Shown here in pieces: positions 9,658 through 18,134 of a stretch of DNA of 64,000 bases. A program made the translations under genes and the position numbers. Location: assembly GCF_002813325.1 (NCBI RefSeq), contig NZ_PHUG01000001.1, forward strand, positions 2,976,001-3,040,000, in the 5' to 3' direction. This stretch comes from Janthinobacterium sp. 64. GTDB lineage: Bacteria > Pseudomonadota > Gammaproteobacteria > Burkholderiales > Burkholderiaceae_D. Under the pieces are notes generated by a model. The model was not told where the DNA came from, did no database searches, and saw nothing but the letters and a program-made list of their open reading frames with translations. Position 1 is the stretch's first letter. Every line of letters starts with the position of its first letter.

Positions 9658-10272
9658 TTATTGCGCCGCGGCGTTCTTGTGCAAATGCAGCGGCAAGGCG
9701 GATTCGAAATTCAGGCGCTGGCGGCCTGCCTCGACTTCCGTCAGGGCGTCCACTTCGCGCATCGTTTGCATCGAGCGCACGGCCAGTTCGTGGTACTGGC
9801 CAGTGCCCGAGCTTTTCCATTTGATTTCATCGTCGGTCAGCGCGCGGATGATCTTGGCGGGCGTGCCCACCACCATGCTGCGCGGCGCGACGATCATGCC
9901 CGCCTTGACGAAACTCATGGCCGCGACGATGGATTCCGCGCCGATGATGGCGTTGTCCATCACCACGGCGTTCATGCCGACGAGGGCATTGCGGCCGATG
10001 CGGCAGCCGTGCAGCACGGCGCCATGGCCGATATGGCCATCGACTTCGACCACCGTGTCGCAGCCGGGAAAACCATGCATGACGCAGGTATCCTGCAAGT
10101 TGGCGCCCTCTTCCAGGATCAATCGGCCGAAGTCGCCGCGGATCGAGGCCAGCGGCCCGATATAGCAGCGCGGACCGACGATCACGTCGCCGATCAGCAC
10201 GGCCGACGGGTGCACGTAGGCGCTGGGGTGGACGACGGGGGTGACGCCGTTGATTTCGTAGACTTTGACCAT
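9658..10272 (-). CDS. paaY: PaaY: hexapeptide-repeat thioesterase of phenylacetate catabolism
   Basis: A 204-residue left-handed beta-helix protein of the gamma-carbonic anhydrase-like family. It shows repeated hexapeptides such as [16 protein letters not shown] and [15 protein letters not shown], with metal-binding His residues (HGF, HIGHG). PaaY relatives hydrolyse stalled CoA thioesters in this pathway. TAGGAGA lies before the ATG. It is the standard partner of paa genes and sits between the Liv-type transporter and paaZ, separated from each by palindromic repeats. Confidence 0.93.
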   Translation of the reverse strand: MVKVYEINGVTPVVHPSAYVHPSAVLIGDVIVGPRCYIGPLASIRGDFGRLILEEGANLQDTCVMHGFPGCDTVVEVDGHIGHGAVLHGCRIGRNALVGMNAVVMDNAIIGAESIVAAMSFVKAGMIVAPRSMVVGTPAKIIRALTDDEIKWKSSGTGQYHELAVRSMQTMREVDALTEVEAGRQRLNFESALPLHLHKNAAAQ

Positions 10273-10332
10273 GTTGTTCTCCTATTCTGCAATGGGGTGA
10301 CGCTTTCCTGTACCCCACAACCTTGCACTGCC

Positions 10333-10359
10333 GGGGTCGGACCCTCAGGGTCCGACCCC
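10333..10359. repeat. GGGTCGGACCC palindromic repeat
   Basis: A 27-base palindrome (ggggtcgga-ccctcaggg-tccgacccc) in the gap between livF and paaY. Relatives occur at 20537, 31333 and 57298. Confidence 0.85.
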
Positions 10360-10376
10360 AGCCTTTGCCCTTCGGG

Positions 10377-11111
10377 TTACATCCCCAGGTACGCGCTCTG
10401 TACCTGCTCGTTATGCAGCAATTCCGGCCCCGGACCGGACAAGGTGATCGCACCCGTCTCGATCACGTAGCCCACGTCGGCGATCGACAGGGCCGCATGC
10501 GCGTTCTGCTCGACGAGGAAGATGGTGATGCCCTGGTCGCGCAGTTCGGCCACGATGCGGAAGATTTCCGCGATCAGGAGCGGCGCCAGGCCCATGCTCG
10601 GTTCATCGAGCAGCAGCAGTTGCGGGCGGCCCATCAGCGCGCGCGCCATGGCCAGCATCTGCTGCTGTCCGCCCGATAAGGTCCCGGCCAGCAGCAAGCG
10701 CTTTTCCTTCAGGATCGGGAACAGGCCATACATGCGCTCCATGTCGCCCGCCACGTCCTGCGCGGGGCGCGTAAAGGCGCCCAGGCGCAGATTGTCTTCC
10801 ACCGTCATGGGGCCGAAGACTTGCCGCCCTTCCGGCACCTGGCAAATGCCGCTGCGCACGCGCTTGTCGGCGCTCATGCGGCTGACGTCCTGGCCGGCGA
10901 AAACGATGCTGCCCGCGCTGACCGGCTGCACGCCGGAGATGGCCCGCAGCAGGGTCGTCTTGCCGGCGCCATTCGCGCCCACCAGCGCCACCAGCTGGCC
11001 CTGCCGTACCTGCAGGTCGATGCCGTGCAGGGCCTGGATGCGGCCGTAATGGCTGGTCAGGCCAGCGATATCGAGCACCAGCGGTGTCTGAGGTTTTTCC
11101 ATCTTCATCAT
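10377..11111 (-). CDS. livF: branched-chain-type ABC transporter ATPase (LivF-like)
   Basis: A 244-residue ATP-binding subunit of the hydrophobic-amino-acid (HAAT) ABC family. Walker A GANGAGKTT, signature LSGGQQQMLAMARAL and Walker B LLLLDEPSMGLAP are intact. The start overlaps the stop of the LivG-like gene by 4 bases (ATGA), so the genes are translationally coupled. Because the five transporter genes lie inside the paa cluster, the complex probably imports phenylacetate or a related aromatic acid rather than leucine; that is an inference from position. The gene symbol names the family, not a proven substrate. Confidence 0.93.
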   Translation of the reverse strand: MMKMEKPQTPLVLDIAGLTSHYGRIQALHGIDLQVRQGQLVALVGANGAGKTTLLRAISGVQPVSAGSIVFAGQDVSRMSADKRVRSGICQVPEGRQVFGPMTVEDNLRLGAFTRPAQDVAGDMERMYGLFPILKEKRLLLAGTLSGGQQQMLAMARALMGRPQLLLLDEPSMGLAPLLIAEIFRIVAELRDQGITIFLVEQNAHAALSIADVGYVIETGAITLSGPGPELLHNEQVQSAYLGM

Positions 11112-11863
11112 GCCGCCACTCCCAGATACGCGGCCACCACATCGGGGTTCGCGCGCACTTCGGCGGCGGTTCCCTCGGCCAGCTTCTTGCCATAGTCGAG
11201 CACCAGGATATGGTCCGACAGGTTCATCACCAGTTTCATGTCATGCTCGACCAGCACCACCGTCACGCCCGATTGCGCCACCTTGCGTATCAAGGCTTCG
11301 ATCTCGCCCGTCTCCGTATGGTTCAAGCCCGCCGCCGGCTCATCGAGCAGCAGCACCTTCGGCTTGGCCGCCAGCGCACGCGCGATTTCCAGGCGTTTCA
11401 AGGCGCCATACGACATCTGCCCCGCCTCGTCGTCGATGTGCCGGCCCACGCCGACAAACTCCATCAGGCCCGCCGCCTCGTCGCGGCAAGCCGCGTCGGC
11501 ACGGCGCACGGACGGCAAACGCAGCATGGAGGCGAACAGGTTCTGGTTCAGGCGCAGGTGCGCACCCACCATCACATTGTCGATGGCCGTCATGTTCATG
11601 CACACCTGCAGGTTCTGGAAGGTGCGGCTCATGCCGCGCCGCGCCAGCGCATCGGGCGGCATGGCGGCCACGTTTTCGCCATTGAGCAAAATCTCGCCCC
11701 GGGTCGGCGTGTACACACCGGTGATCAGGTTGAACAGGGTCGTCTTGCCGGCGCCGTTCGGCCCGATCACGGAGTGGATATTGCCTTCCTTGACGGTAAA
11801 GCTCACGTCCTGCACCGCATGCACGCCGCCAAAGCTCTTGCTCAGATTGTTAATCGTCAGCAT
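11108..11863 (-). CDS. livG: branched-chain-type ABC transporter ATPase (LivG-like)
   Basis: A 251-residue partner ATPase of the LivF-like protein. Walker A GPNGAGKTTLFN, a signature-like MSYGALKRLEIARAL and Walker B VLLLDEPAAGLN are present. The LivG-type insertion between Walker A and the signature is intact, including SRTFQNLQVCMNMT. It begins two bases after the permease gene ends and overlaps the next gene by 4 bases. Confidence 0.93.
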   Translation of the reverse strand: MLTINNLSKSFGGVHAVQDVSFTVKEGNIHSVIGPNGAGKTTLFNLITGVYTPTRGEILLNGENVAAMPPDALARRGMSRTFQNLQVCMNMTAIDNVMVGAHLRLNQNLFASMLRLPSVRRADAACRDEAAGLMEFVGVGRHIDDEAGQMSYGALKRLEIARALAAKPKVLLLDEPAAGLNHTETGEIEALIRKVAQSGVTVVLVEHDMKLVMNLSDHILVLDYGKKLAEGTAAEVRANPDVVAAYLGVAA

Positions 11864-11864
11864 C

Positions 11865-12848
11865 TCAGACCTCCTGCGCAGATTTGGGCGGTGCTTTCGG
11901 CGTAGCGGAACGCTTGCGCGAACGGCTGGCCAGGCTCGGCACCAGGCCCTTGGGCATGAAGATCATGGTGGCCATCAGGATCACGCCAAACACCACCGTT
12001 TCCCAGCCTTCAAAACTGGACAGCAGCTGCGGCAGAATCGTCAGCAGGGCCGCGCCGATGATGGAACCGAAGATCGACGCCATGCCACCCACCACCACCA
12101 TCGTCACCAGCTCGATCGAGTGGAAAAAGCCGGCCAGGTTGGGCGTGATGAAACCGATGTAGTGGGCACTGATGCTGCCCGCAATGCTGGCAATGACGGC
12201 CGACAGCACGAACACGCGCACCTTGAAGCGGGTCGTATCGACGCCGACGACGCGGGCCGCCACTTCCGAACCGTGGATCGCCTGCAGCGCGCGGCCGACG
12301 GGCGAATCGATCAGGTTCAGCGCCAGCCACGTGACCAGCAGCAGCAGCACGGCGCACACCAGGTACCACGATTTTTCACCGGCGATTTCCAGGCCGGCGA
12401 CACTGAAGGTGGACACGCCGATGCCGTCCGGGCCACCCGTCCACTGTGTCTCGTTGTTGATCACGATGGAGATGATGATGCCCAGGCCCAGGGTGGCCAT
12501 GGCCAGGGTATGGCCTTTGAGTTTCAACACGGGGCGCGCCAGCAGCAGCGCCAGCAGGCCAGTCGCGACGGCGCCGGCGGCCAGGGCAGCGAGCGGCGGC
12601 CAGTTGTAGTGCGTGGTCAGCACGGCCGACGCATACGCGCCCAGGCCATAGAAACCCGCGTGACCGAGGCTGATCTGGCCCGTGTAGCCCATCAACAGGT
12701 TCAGGCCGATGACGACGATGGCGTTCAGGGCGATGCGGATCGCCACGTCATAGTAGAACGCATTCGTGAGGAACAGGGGCAGGATGGCCAGCACGAGTGC
12801 CAGCACCAGCAAACCACCGTGGCGCGAGCGGGAGAAGAAGGTCGTCAT
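11865..12848 (-). CDS. livM: branched-chain-type ABC transporter permease (LivM-like)
   Basis: A 327-residue inner-membrane permease with about nine hydrophobic segments. The motifs GLNLLMGYTGQISLGHAGFYGLG (residues about 50-72) and the ATPase-contact loop SPVGRALQAIHGSEVAA are those of LivM subunits. The C-terminus is a basic, Lys/Arg/Pro-rich tail of about 25 residues. The start overlaps the stop of the LivH-like gene by 4 bases. Confidence 0.92.
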   Translation of the reverse strand: MTTFFSRSRHGGLLVLALVLAILPLFLTNAFYYDVAIRIALNAIVVIGLNLLMGYTGQISLGHAGFYGLGAYASAVLTTHYNWPPLAALAAGAVATGLLALLLARPVLKLKGHTLAMATLGLGIIISIVINNETQWTGGPDGIGVSTFSVAGLEIAGEKSWYLVCAVLLLLVTWLALNLIDSPVGRALQAIHGSEVAARVVGVDTTRFKVRVFVLSAVIASIAGSISAHYIGFITPNLAGFFHSIELVTMVVVGGMASIFGSIIGAALLTILPQLLSSFEGWETVVFGVILMATMIFMPKGLVPSLASRSRKRSATPKAPPKSAQEV

Positions 12849-13723
12849 ACACGCTCCGAATTTTTAGCGCCAAACAAGCCTTGCGGCAGGAAGAACAGGA
12901 TCAGCAGGATCAGCACGAAGGGGACCGCGTCCTTGTAGGCCGAGGAGATATAGCCGGCCGTCATGGCTTCGGCGATGCCGAGGATCAGGCCACCGGCAAT
13001 CGCGCCGGCGCCGCCACCGAGGCCACCCAATACGGCGGCGACGAAGCCTTTCAGGCCCAGCATGATGCCCGCGTCGTACGAGGTGTACGTGATCGGTGCG
13101 ACGAGAATGCCGCCCGCCGCGCCCAAGAGCGCTGACAGGCCGAACGAGAACAGCAGCACCTTGCGCGTGTTGATGCCCACCAGTTGCGCAGCCAGCTTGT
13201 TGTGCGAGGTGGCCAGCATGGCCTTGCCCATCAGGGTGCGGCCGAAGAACCAGCCCAGCACCAGCACGATGACGACCGTCACGCCCAGCACCCACAGGCT
13301 TTGCGGCAGCAGGCTGGCACCCAAAAATTCGATCGGCGCGTCGCCGGAAAACGCCGGCAGTGTATGCGTATCCTTGCCCAGCCAGATTTGCACCAGGCCG
13401 CGCAGCACCAGCGAGGCGCCGATGGTGATGATCAACAAGGTGATGACCTGCGCATTTTGCGCCGGTTCGATCACGGTTTTTTCCATCAGCAGGCCAACCA
13501 GGCCCGTGGCGATGACGGCCAGGATGATGGCCAGCGGCAGCGGCACGCCGGCGGCCGACATCACGGCGGCCAGCATCCCGCCCAGCATGATGAATTCGCC
13601 TTGCGCGAAGTTGATCACGCCGCTGGTGTTGTAGATGATGGTAAAGCCCAGCGCCGCCAGCGCATAGGCGGAACCGACCGTCATCCCGGAATACAGAAAT
13701 TGTAGAAATTGTGCGACTTCCAT
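12845..13723 (-). CDS. livH: branched-chain-type ABC transporter permease (LivH-like)
   Basis: A 292-residue inner-membrane permease with eight or so hydrophobic segments. The N-terminal motif YALAALGFTIIYNTSGVINF and the C-terminal GLGGGAGAIAGGLILGIAEA region are typical of LivH. GGAGACACC precedes the ATG. It is downstream of the binding-protein gene and overlaps the LivM-like gene by 4 bases. Confidence 0.92.
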   Translation of the reverse strand: MEVAQFLQFLYSGMTVGSAYALAALGFTIIYNTSGVINFAQGEFIMLGGMLAAVMSAAGVPLPLAIILAVIATGLVGLLMEKTVIEPAQNAQVITLLIITIGASLVLRGLVQIWLGKDTHTLPAFSGDAPIEFLGASLLPQSLWVLGVTVVIVLVLGWFFGRTLMGKAMLATSHNKLAAQLVGINTRKVLLFSFGLSALLGAAGGILVAPITYTSYDAGIMLGLKGFVAAVLGGLGGGAGAIAGGLILGIAEAMTAGYISSAYKDAVPFVLILLILFFLPQGLFGAKNSERV

Positions 13724-13807
13724 GGTGTCTCCATTATGTTCGGCGATGCGCGGGCCGCTTCGAGGGCGGCCTCGCGCAGGTACTTCTGGCTTACCTTGTT
13801 TCGAACA

Positions 13808-14959
13808 TCACTTCGACAATTGCCATTCGCCGTTCTTCACTTCCACCATACGGAAAGCCGACAGGTCCAGGCCCATGTGATCTTTTGCCGACATGTTGAA
13901 GACACCCGTCGTCCCCACAAAACCCTTGGTCGATTCCAGCGCCGCGCGCACTTTTTCGCGATCCGTGCCGCCGGCGCGCTTGATGGCGTCGACCGACAGG
14001 TTCAGAGCGTCGAGCGCATAGCCGCCAAAGGTCGACGGATCGATCTTGTAGCGGTCTTTATACGTCTTGTCGTAGCCGACCACGATGGCCTTTTGCGCGT
14101 CGCTGTCGGGCAGCATGGCGCCGATCAGCAGGGCCGGCGTTGGCAGGCGCACGCCTTCGGCGGCCTTGCCCGACAATTTCAGGTATTCGTCCGACGCCAC
14201 GCCATGCGACTGGTACAGCGGCAGCGCGGCCATGCCCAGCTGGCCATAGTTCTTGGTCACGACCGCCGGGCCCTGGCCCAGGCCGAAGACGAAGACGGCT
14301 TGCACGCCAGCCGTATTTTTGATGCGCGTGAGCTGCGCCGTGATGTCCGTGTCTTTCGGGCCGTAGGTTTCATCGGCCACCAGGGTAATGCCGTATTTGG
14401 AGGCGACGATCTGCGATTCCTTGCGGCCCGAAGCGCCGAAGCCGCTCGTTTCAGACAGCAGGCCCACCTTGCTGATGCCGCGCTTCTTCATGTCTTCGAA
14501 TACCTTCTCGGCCGCCATGCGGTCCGTGTGCGGCGTCTTGAAGACCCATTTCTTGACCGGGTCGATGATGACCACGGCACCGGCAAGCGAAATGAACGGC
14601 ATGCTGGCGCGGTCGACCAGCGGCGCCATCGCCATCGTCGCACCCGTGGTGGTGCCGCCGATCAGCACATCGACCTTGTCGGACTCGATAAGGCGCTTGG
14701 TAAAACCGTTGGCCTTGGCCGCGTCGCTGCCGTCATCGTAGTGGACCAGTTCCAGCTTGCGTCCCAGGACGCCACCGGCCGCGTTGATCTTCTCGATATA
14801 CAGTTGCAGGGTTTTCAGTTCAGGGTCGCCCAGGAAGGCGGCCGGTCCCGTGACGGACAGCACGGAGCCGATCTTGATGTTATCGGCCGCATACGCGCCC
14901 GCGGCGGACATGGCCAGCACGCCGGCGATCAGGGTTTTCTTGAAGATATTGGCAATCAT
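13808..14959 (-). CDS. ABC transporter substrate-binding protein (LivK/HAAT type)
   Basis: A 383-residue periplasmic binding protein. The signal peptide is MIANIFKKTLIAGVLAMSAA followed by GAYAAD, with cleavage after AYA. The start is the ATG preceded by GGAG at 7 bases; a start four codons upstream would place GGAG inside the gene. It has the two-lobe type I fold of LivJ/LivK relatives (IKIGSVLSVTGPAAFLG at the start of the mature part). It heads the transporter gene set and follows the thiolase gene by about 90 bases, so it may share the paa transcript. Its ligand is probably phenylacetate or a similar acid, inferred from the setting. Confidence 0.9.
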   Translation of the reverse strand: MIANIFKKTLIAGVLAMSAAGAYAADNIKIGSVLSVTGPAAFLGDPELKTLQLYIEKINAAGGVLGRKLELVHYDDGSDAAKANGFTKRLIESDKVDVLIGGTTTGATMAMAPLVDRASMPFISLAGAVVIIDPVKKWVFKTPHTDRMAAEKVFEDMKKRGISKVGLLSETSGFGASGRKESQIVASKYGITLVADETYGPKDTDITAQLTRIKNTAGVQAVFVFGLGQGPAVVTKNYGQLGMAALPLYQSHGVASDEYLKLSGKAAEGVRLPTPALLIGAMLPDSDAQKAIVVGYDKTYKDRYKIDPSTFGGYALDALNLSVDAIKRAGGTDREKVRAALESTKGFVGTTGVFNMSAKDHMGLDLSAFRMVEVKNGEWQLSK

Positions 14960-15050
14960 TATGGTCTCCACCAGGTTGGCACTACGGTCAATTATGGTTG
15001 GCGCTTTTTTACAAGCCTGCGCCTTTTATGTTTACTTTGCTTTTACTCTG

Positions 15051-16256
15051 TTATACGCGTTCAATTACTACGGCAATACCCTGCCCCACGCCGATGCACA
15101 TGGTGCACAGCGCATAGCGCCCGCCAGTGCGTTCCAGCTGGTTCAGGGCCGCCATCACCAGGCGCGCGCCCGATGCGCCCAGCGGATGGCCGATGGCAAT
15201 CGCGCCGCCATTCGGATTCACGTGGGCCGCGTCGTCCGCCAGGCCCAGGTCGCGCGTGACGGCCAGGGCCTGCGCGGCAAACGCTTCATTGAGCTCGATC
15301 ACGTCCATCTGTTCGATGGTCAATCCCGTTTGCGCCAGCACCTTGCGCGTGGCCGGCGACGGGCCAAAACCCATGATGCGCGGCGCCAGGCCGGCCGTGG
15401 CCATGCCCAGCACTTTTGCGCGCGGCGTCAATTTGTATTTGTCGACGGCGGCGGCGGACGCCAGCAGGATGGCGCAAGCGCCGTCGTTCAAGCCCGAGGC
15501 ATTGCCGGCCGTGACGGTGCCGTCAGCCTTGACCACGCCCTTGAGCTTTGCCAGCATCTCGATCGAGGTGTCGGGGCGCGGATGTTCATCCATCGTCACC
15601 ATCTTCGGGTCACCCTTTTTTTGCGGCACGGCGACGGGCACGATTTCACGATCAAAGACGCCAGCCGCGTTGGCGGCGGCCCAGCGCTGCTGGCTGCGCA
15701 AGGCCAGGGCATCCTGGTCGGCGCGGCTGATGCCGAACTCCACGGCCACGTTTTCCGCCGTTTCCGGCATGGTGTCGATGCCGTACTGCGTTTTCATCTT
15801 GCCGTTGACGAAACGCCAGCCCAGGGTCGTGTCTTCGATTTTCGCCGCGCGCGAAAACGCGCTGTCGGCCTTGCCCATCACGAAAGGCGCGCGCGTCATG
15901 CTTTCCACGCCGCCGGCGATGATCAGCTCCGCCTCGCCCGCCTTGATGGAACGGGCAGCCATGCCGACGGCGTCCAGGCTGGAGCCGCACAGGCGGTTGA
16001 TGGTATTGGCCGGTACTGCCGCCGGCAAACCGGCCAGCAGCGCGGCCATGCGGCCCACGTTGCGGTTGTCTTCGCCCGCCTGGTTGGCACAGCCGTAGAA
16101 CACGTCGTCGATGGCGGCCCAGTCGACGGACGGGTTGCGGGCGATCAGCGCGGCAATCGGCAGCGCGCCCAGGTCGTCCGCGCGTACGCTGGACAGCGCG
16201 CCGCCATAGCGGCCAAAGGGAGTGCGCACGGCATCACAGATAAAGGCTTCGTTCAT
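15051..16256 (-). CDS. paaJ: 3-oxoadipyl-CoA / 3-oxo-5,6-dehydrosuberyl-CoA thiolase
   Basis: A 401-residue acetyl-CoA acyltransferase, the exact length of PaaJ/PcaF. It performs the two thiolytic steps of phenylacetate breakdown, giving acetyl-CoA and succinyl-CoA. The nucleophilic Cys lies in NTINRLCGSSLDAVG (near 89), the general-base His in GGAIAIGHPLGASGARL (near 355), and the second Cys in CTMCIGVGQG (near 385). The start MNEAFICD is preferred because AAGGAAG is at good distance; an in-frame ATG ten codons earlier has none. PcaF of the beta-ketoadipate pathway is nearly indistinguishable, so the name rests on location. Confidence 0.93.
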   Translation of the reverse strand: MNEAFICDAVRTPFGRYGGALSSVRADDLGALPIAALIARNPSVDWAAIDDVFYGCANQAGEDNRNVGRMAALLAGLPAAVPANTINRLCGSSLDAVGMAARSIKAGEAELIIAGGVESMTRAPFVMGKADSAFSRAAKIEDTTLGWRFVNGKMKTQYGIDTMPETAENVAVEFGISRADQDALALRSQQRWAAANAAGVFDREIVPVAVPQKKGDPKMVTMDEHPRPDTSIEMLAKLKGVVKADGTVTAGNASGLNDGACAILLASAAAVDKYKLTPRAKVLGMATAGLAPRIMGFGPSPATRKVLAQTGLTIEQMDVIELNEAFAAQALAVTRDLGLADDAAHVNPNGGAIAIGHPLGASGARLVMAALNQLERTGGRYALCTMCIGVGQGIAVVIERV

Positions 16257-16290
16257 GTTTGCTTCCTTGTTCGTTTTCTTGTTCAAACTA

Positions 16291-17619
16291 TCAGGGGAAA
16301 AGCTTCGGGCGCTGGTCGACCACGCGGCGGGCCTTGCCCGTCAGGGTGCGTTCGATGCCGGCGGCGGCCACCAGGCGCACGCGCGTGCTCACGCCCACGT
16401 GCGTCTTGATGCGGTGTTCCAGCTCGCGCGCCAGGCCATCGGTCTCACTGGCCGAGATGGTGGCGCTCAGGTCGATGCGCAGCTCGGCGATCACTTCCAG
16501 TTTGTCGAGGTGGCCATCGCGCGTGACCACCAGCTGGTATTGCGGCGCCAGCTTCGGCATCTTGAGGATCAGCTCTTCGATCTGCGTGGGGAAGACGTTC
16601 ACGCCGCGGATGATCAGCATGTCGTCGGAGCGGCCCGTGATCTTGCCGATGCGGCGCATGGCCCGCGAGGTCGGCGGCAGCAAACGGGTCAGGTCGCGCG
16701 TGCGGTAGCGGATGATGGGCAGCGCTTCTTTCGTCAGCGAGGTAAACACCAGTTCGCCCTCCTCGCCATCCGGCAGCACTTCTCCCGTTTCCGGATCGAT
16801 GATCTCCGGGTAGAAATGGTCTTCCCAGATGACGGGACCGTCCTTGCTCTCGATGCACTCGGATGCCACGCCAGGACCCATTACTTCGGACAGGCCATAG
16901 ATATCGACGGCGTCGATGCCGGCGCGCGCTTCGATTTCCGCACGCATGGCGTCCGTCCACGGCTCGGCGCCGAAGATGCCTACCTTCAGCGACGATTCAG
17001 CCGGATCGAGACCCTGGCGCGTGAATTCCTCGATGATGTTGAGCATGTAGGACGGCGTGACCATGATGATGGACGGCTTGAAATCCTGGATCAATTGCAC
17101 CTGCTTTTCCGTCTGGCCGCCCGACATCGGGATGACCGTGCAACCGAGACGCTCGGCGCCGTAATGCGCGCCCAGGCCACCCGTGAACAAGCCGTAGCCA
17201 TAGGAGATGTGCACCATGTCGCCCGCGCGGCCGCCGCCGGCGCGGATCGAGCGCGCCACCACGTTGGCCCAGGTGTCGATGTCGTTCTGCGTGTAGCCGA
17301 CCACCGTGGCCTTGCCCGTGGTGCCGCTCGACGCGTGGATGCGCACCACTTGCTCGCGCGGCACGGCAAACAGGCCAAACGGGTAATTGTCGCGCAAGAC
17401 TTTTTTATCGGTGAACGGGAATTTGGCCAGATCGGACAGCGATTTGAGGTCGTCCGGATGCACGCCCGCTTCGTCAAAAGCGGCGCGGTAATGGGGCACG
17501 TTGTCATACGCGTGCTTGAGCGTCCATTTCATGCGTTCGAGCTGCAGCGCCTGCAGTTCATCCTTGCTGGCGCGCTCGATCGGTTCGAGGTCATTCGGTG
17601 CTGGGGTTCTCTGGACCAT
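16291..17619 (-). CDS. paaK: phenylacetate-CoA ligase
   Basis: A 442-residue adenylate-forming enzyme that activates phenylacetate to phenylacetyl-CoA with ATP, the entry step of the pathway. Motifs are HASSGTTGKATVVGYT near residue 95-110 (ATP loop), IYGLSEVMGPGVASEC near 238, and the C-terminal hinge GRSDDMLIIRGVNVFPTQ near 333. The length fits the family. An AGGAGACAG site precedes the ATG. It lies between paaI and the thiolase gene. Confidence 0.96.
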   Translation of the reverse strand: MVQRTPAPNDLEPIERASKDELQALQLERMKWTLKHAYDNVPHYRAAFDEAGVHPDDLKSLSDLAKFPFTDKKVLRDNYPFGLFAVPREQVVRIHASSGTTGKATVVGYTQNDIDTWANVVARSIRAGGGRAGDMVHISYGYGLFTGGLGAHYGAERLGCTVIPMSGGQTEKQVQLIQDFKPSIIMVTPSYMLNIIEEFTRQGLDPAESSLKVGIFGAEPWTDAMRAEIEARAGIDAVDIYGLSEVMGPGVASECIESKDGPVIWEDHFYPEIIDPETGEVLPDGEEGELVFTSLTKEALPIIRYRTRDLTRLLPPTSRAMRRIGKITGRSDDMLIIRGVNVFPTQIEELILKMPKLAPQYQLVVTRDGHLDKLEVIAELRIDLSATISASETDGLARELEHRIKTHVGVSTRVRLVAAAGIERTLTGKARRVVDQRPKLFP

Positions 17620-17686
17620 CTCTGTCTCCTGTTTAATTCTTTAACTGTTCAATCGGTACCGGCAGTTCAAGCCTGCTCTTGTCACT

Positions 17687-18112
17687 TCAATTGCTGATGA
17701 CTTCACCGGCCACGCGGATCGACTTGCCGCGAAAGAGCGCGATGGCGCGCCCTTCCTGGTTGCTGACCTTGACGTCATAGACGCCGCTCTTGCCCGCCAG
17801 CGCCTGTTCGACGGCATGCGCCGTCAGCACGTCGCCTTCGCGGCCCGGCGCCAGGTAATCGATGGTGCAGCCGGCGCCCACGGTGTTCATGTTGTAGCTG
17901 TTGCAGGCAAAGGCGAAGGCGCTGTCGGCCAGGGCGAAGATAAAGCCGCCGTGGCAGGTCTGGTGGCCGTTGAGCATGTCGGCACGCACCGTCATCGTCA
18001 TGCGCGCATGGCCGGGGCCCACGTCGGCCAGGGCGATGCCCATGGCGGCGGTGGCGTTATCGCGCGACAGCATGGAGGCGGCGGCCGCTTCGGCCAGGGC
18101 TTGCGCGGTCAT
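17687..18112 (-). CDS. paaI: hydroxyphenylacetyl-CoA thioesterase PaaI
   Basis: A 141-residue hot-dog-fold thioesterase. It removes CoA from dead-end ring-hydroxylated phenylacetyl-CoA and so frees the CoA pool. The motif NGHQTCHGGFIFALADSAFA with its catalytic Asp is intact, as is GCTIDYLAPGREGD. The start MTAQALAEA is chosen because AAGGATC lies 8 bases upstream; this gives the family length. It follows paaH by 22 bases. Confidence 0.94.
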   Translation of the reverse strand: MTAQALAEAAAASMLSRDNATAAMGIALADVGPGHARMTMTVRADMLNGHQTCHGGFIFALADSAFAFACNSYNMNTVGAGCTIDYLAPGREGDVLTAHAVEQALAGKSGVYDVKVSNQEGRAIALFRGKSIRVAGEVISN

Positions 18113-18134
18113 GTTGTGATCCTTATTTGACATA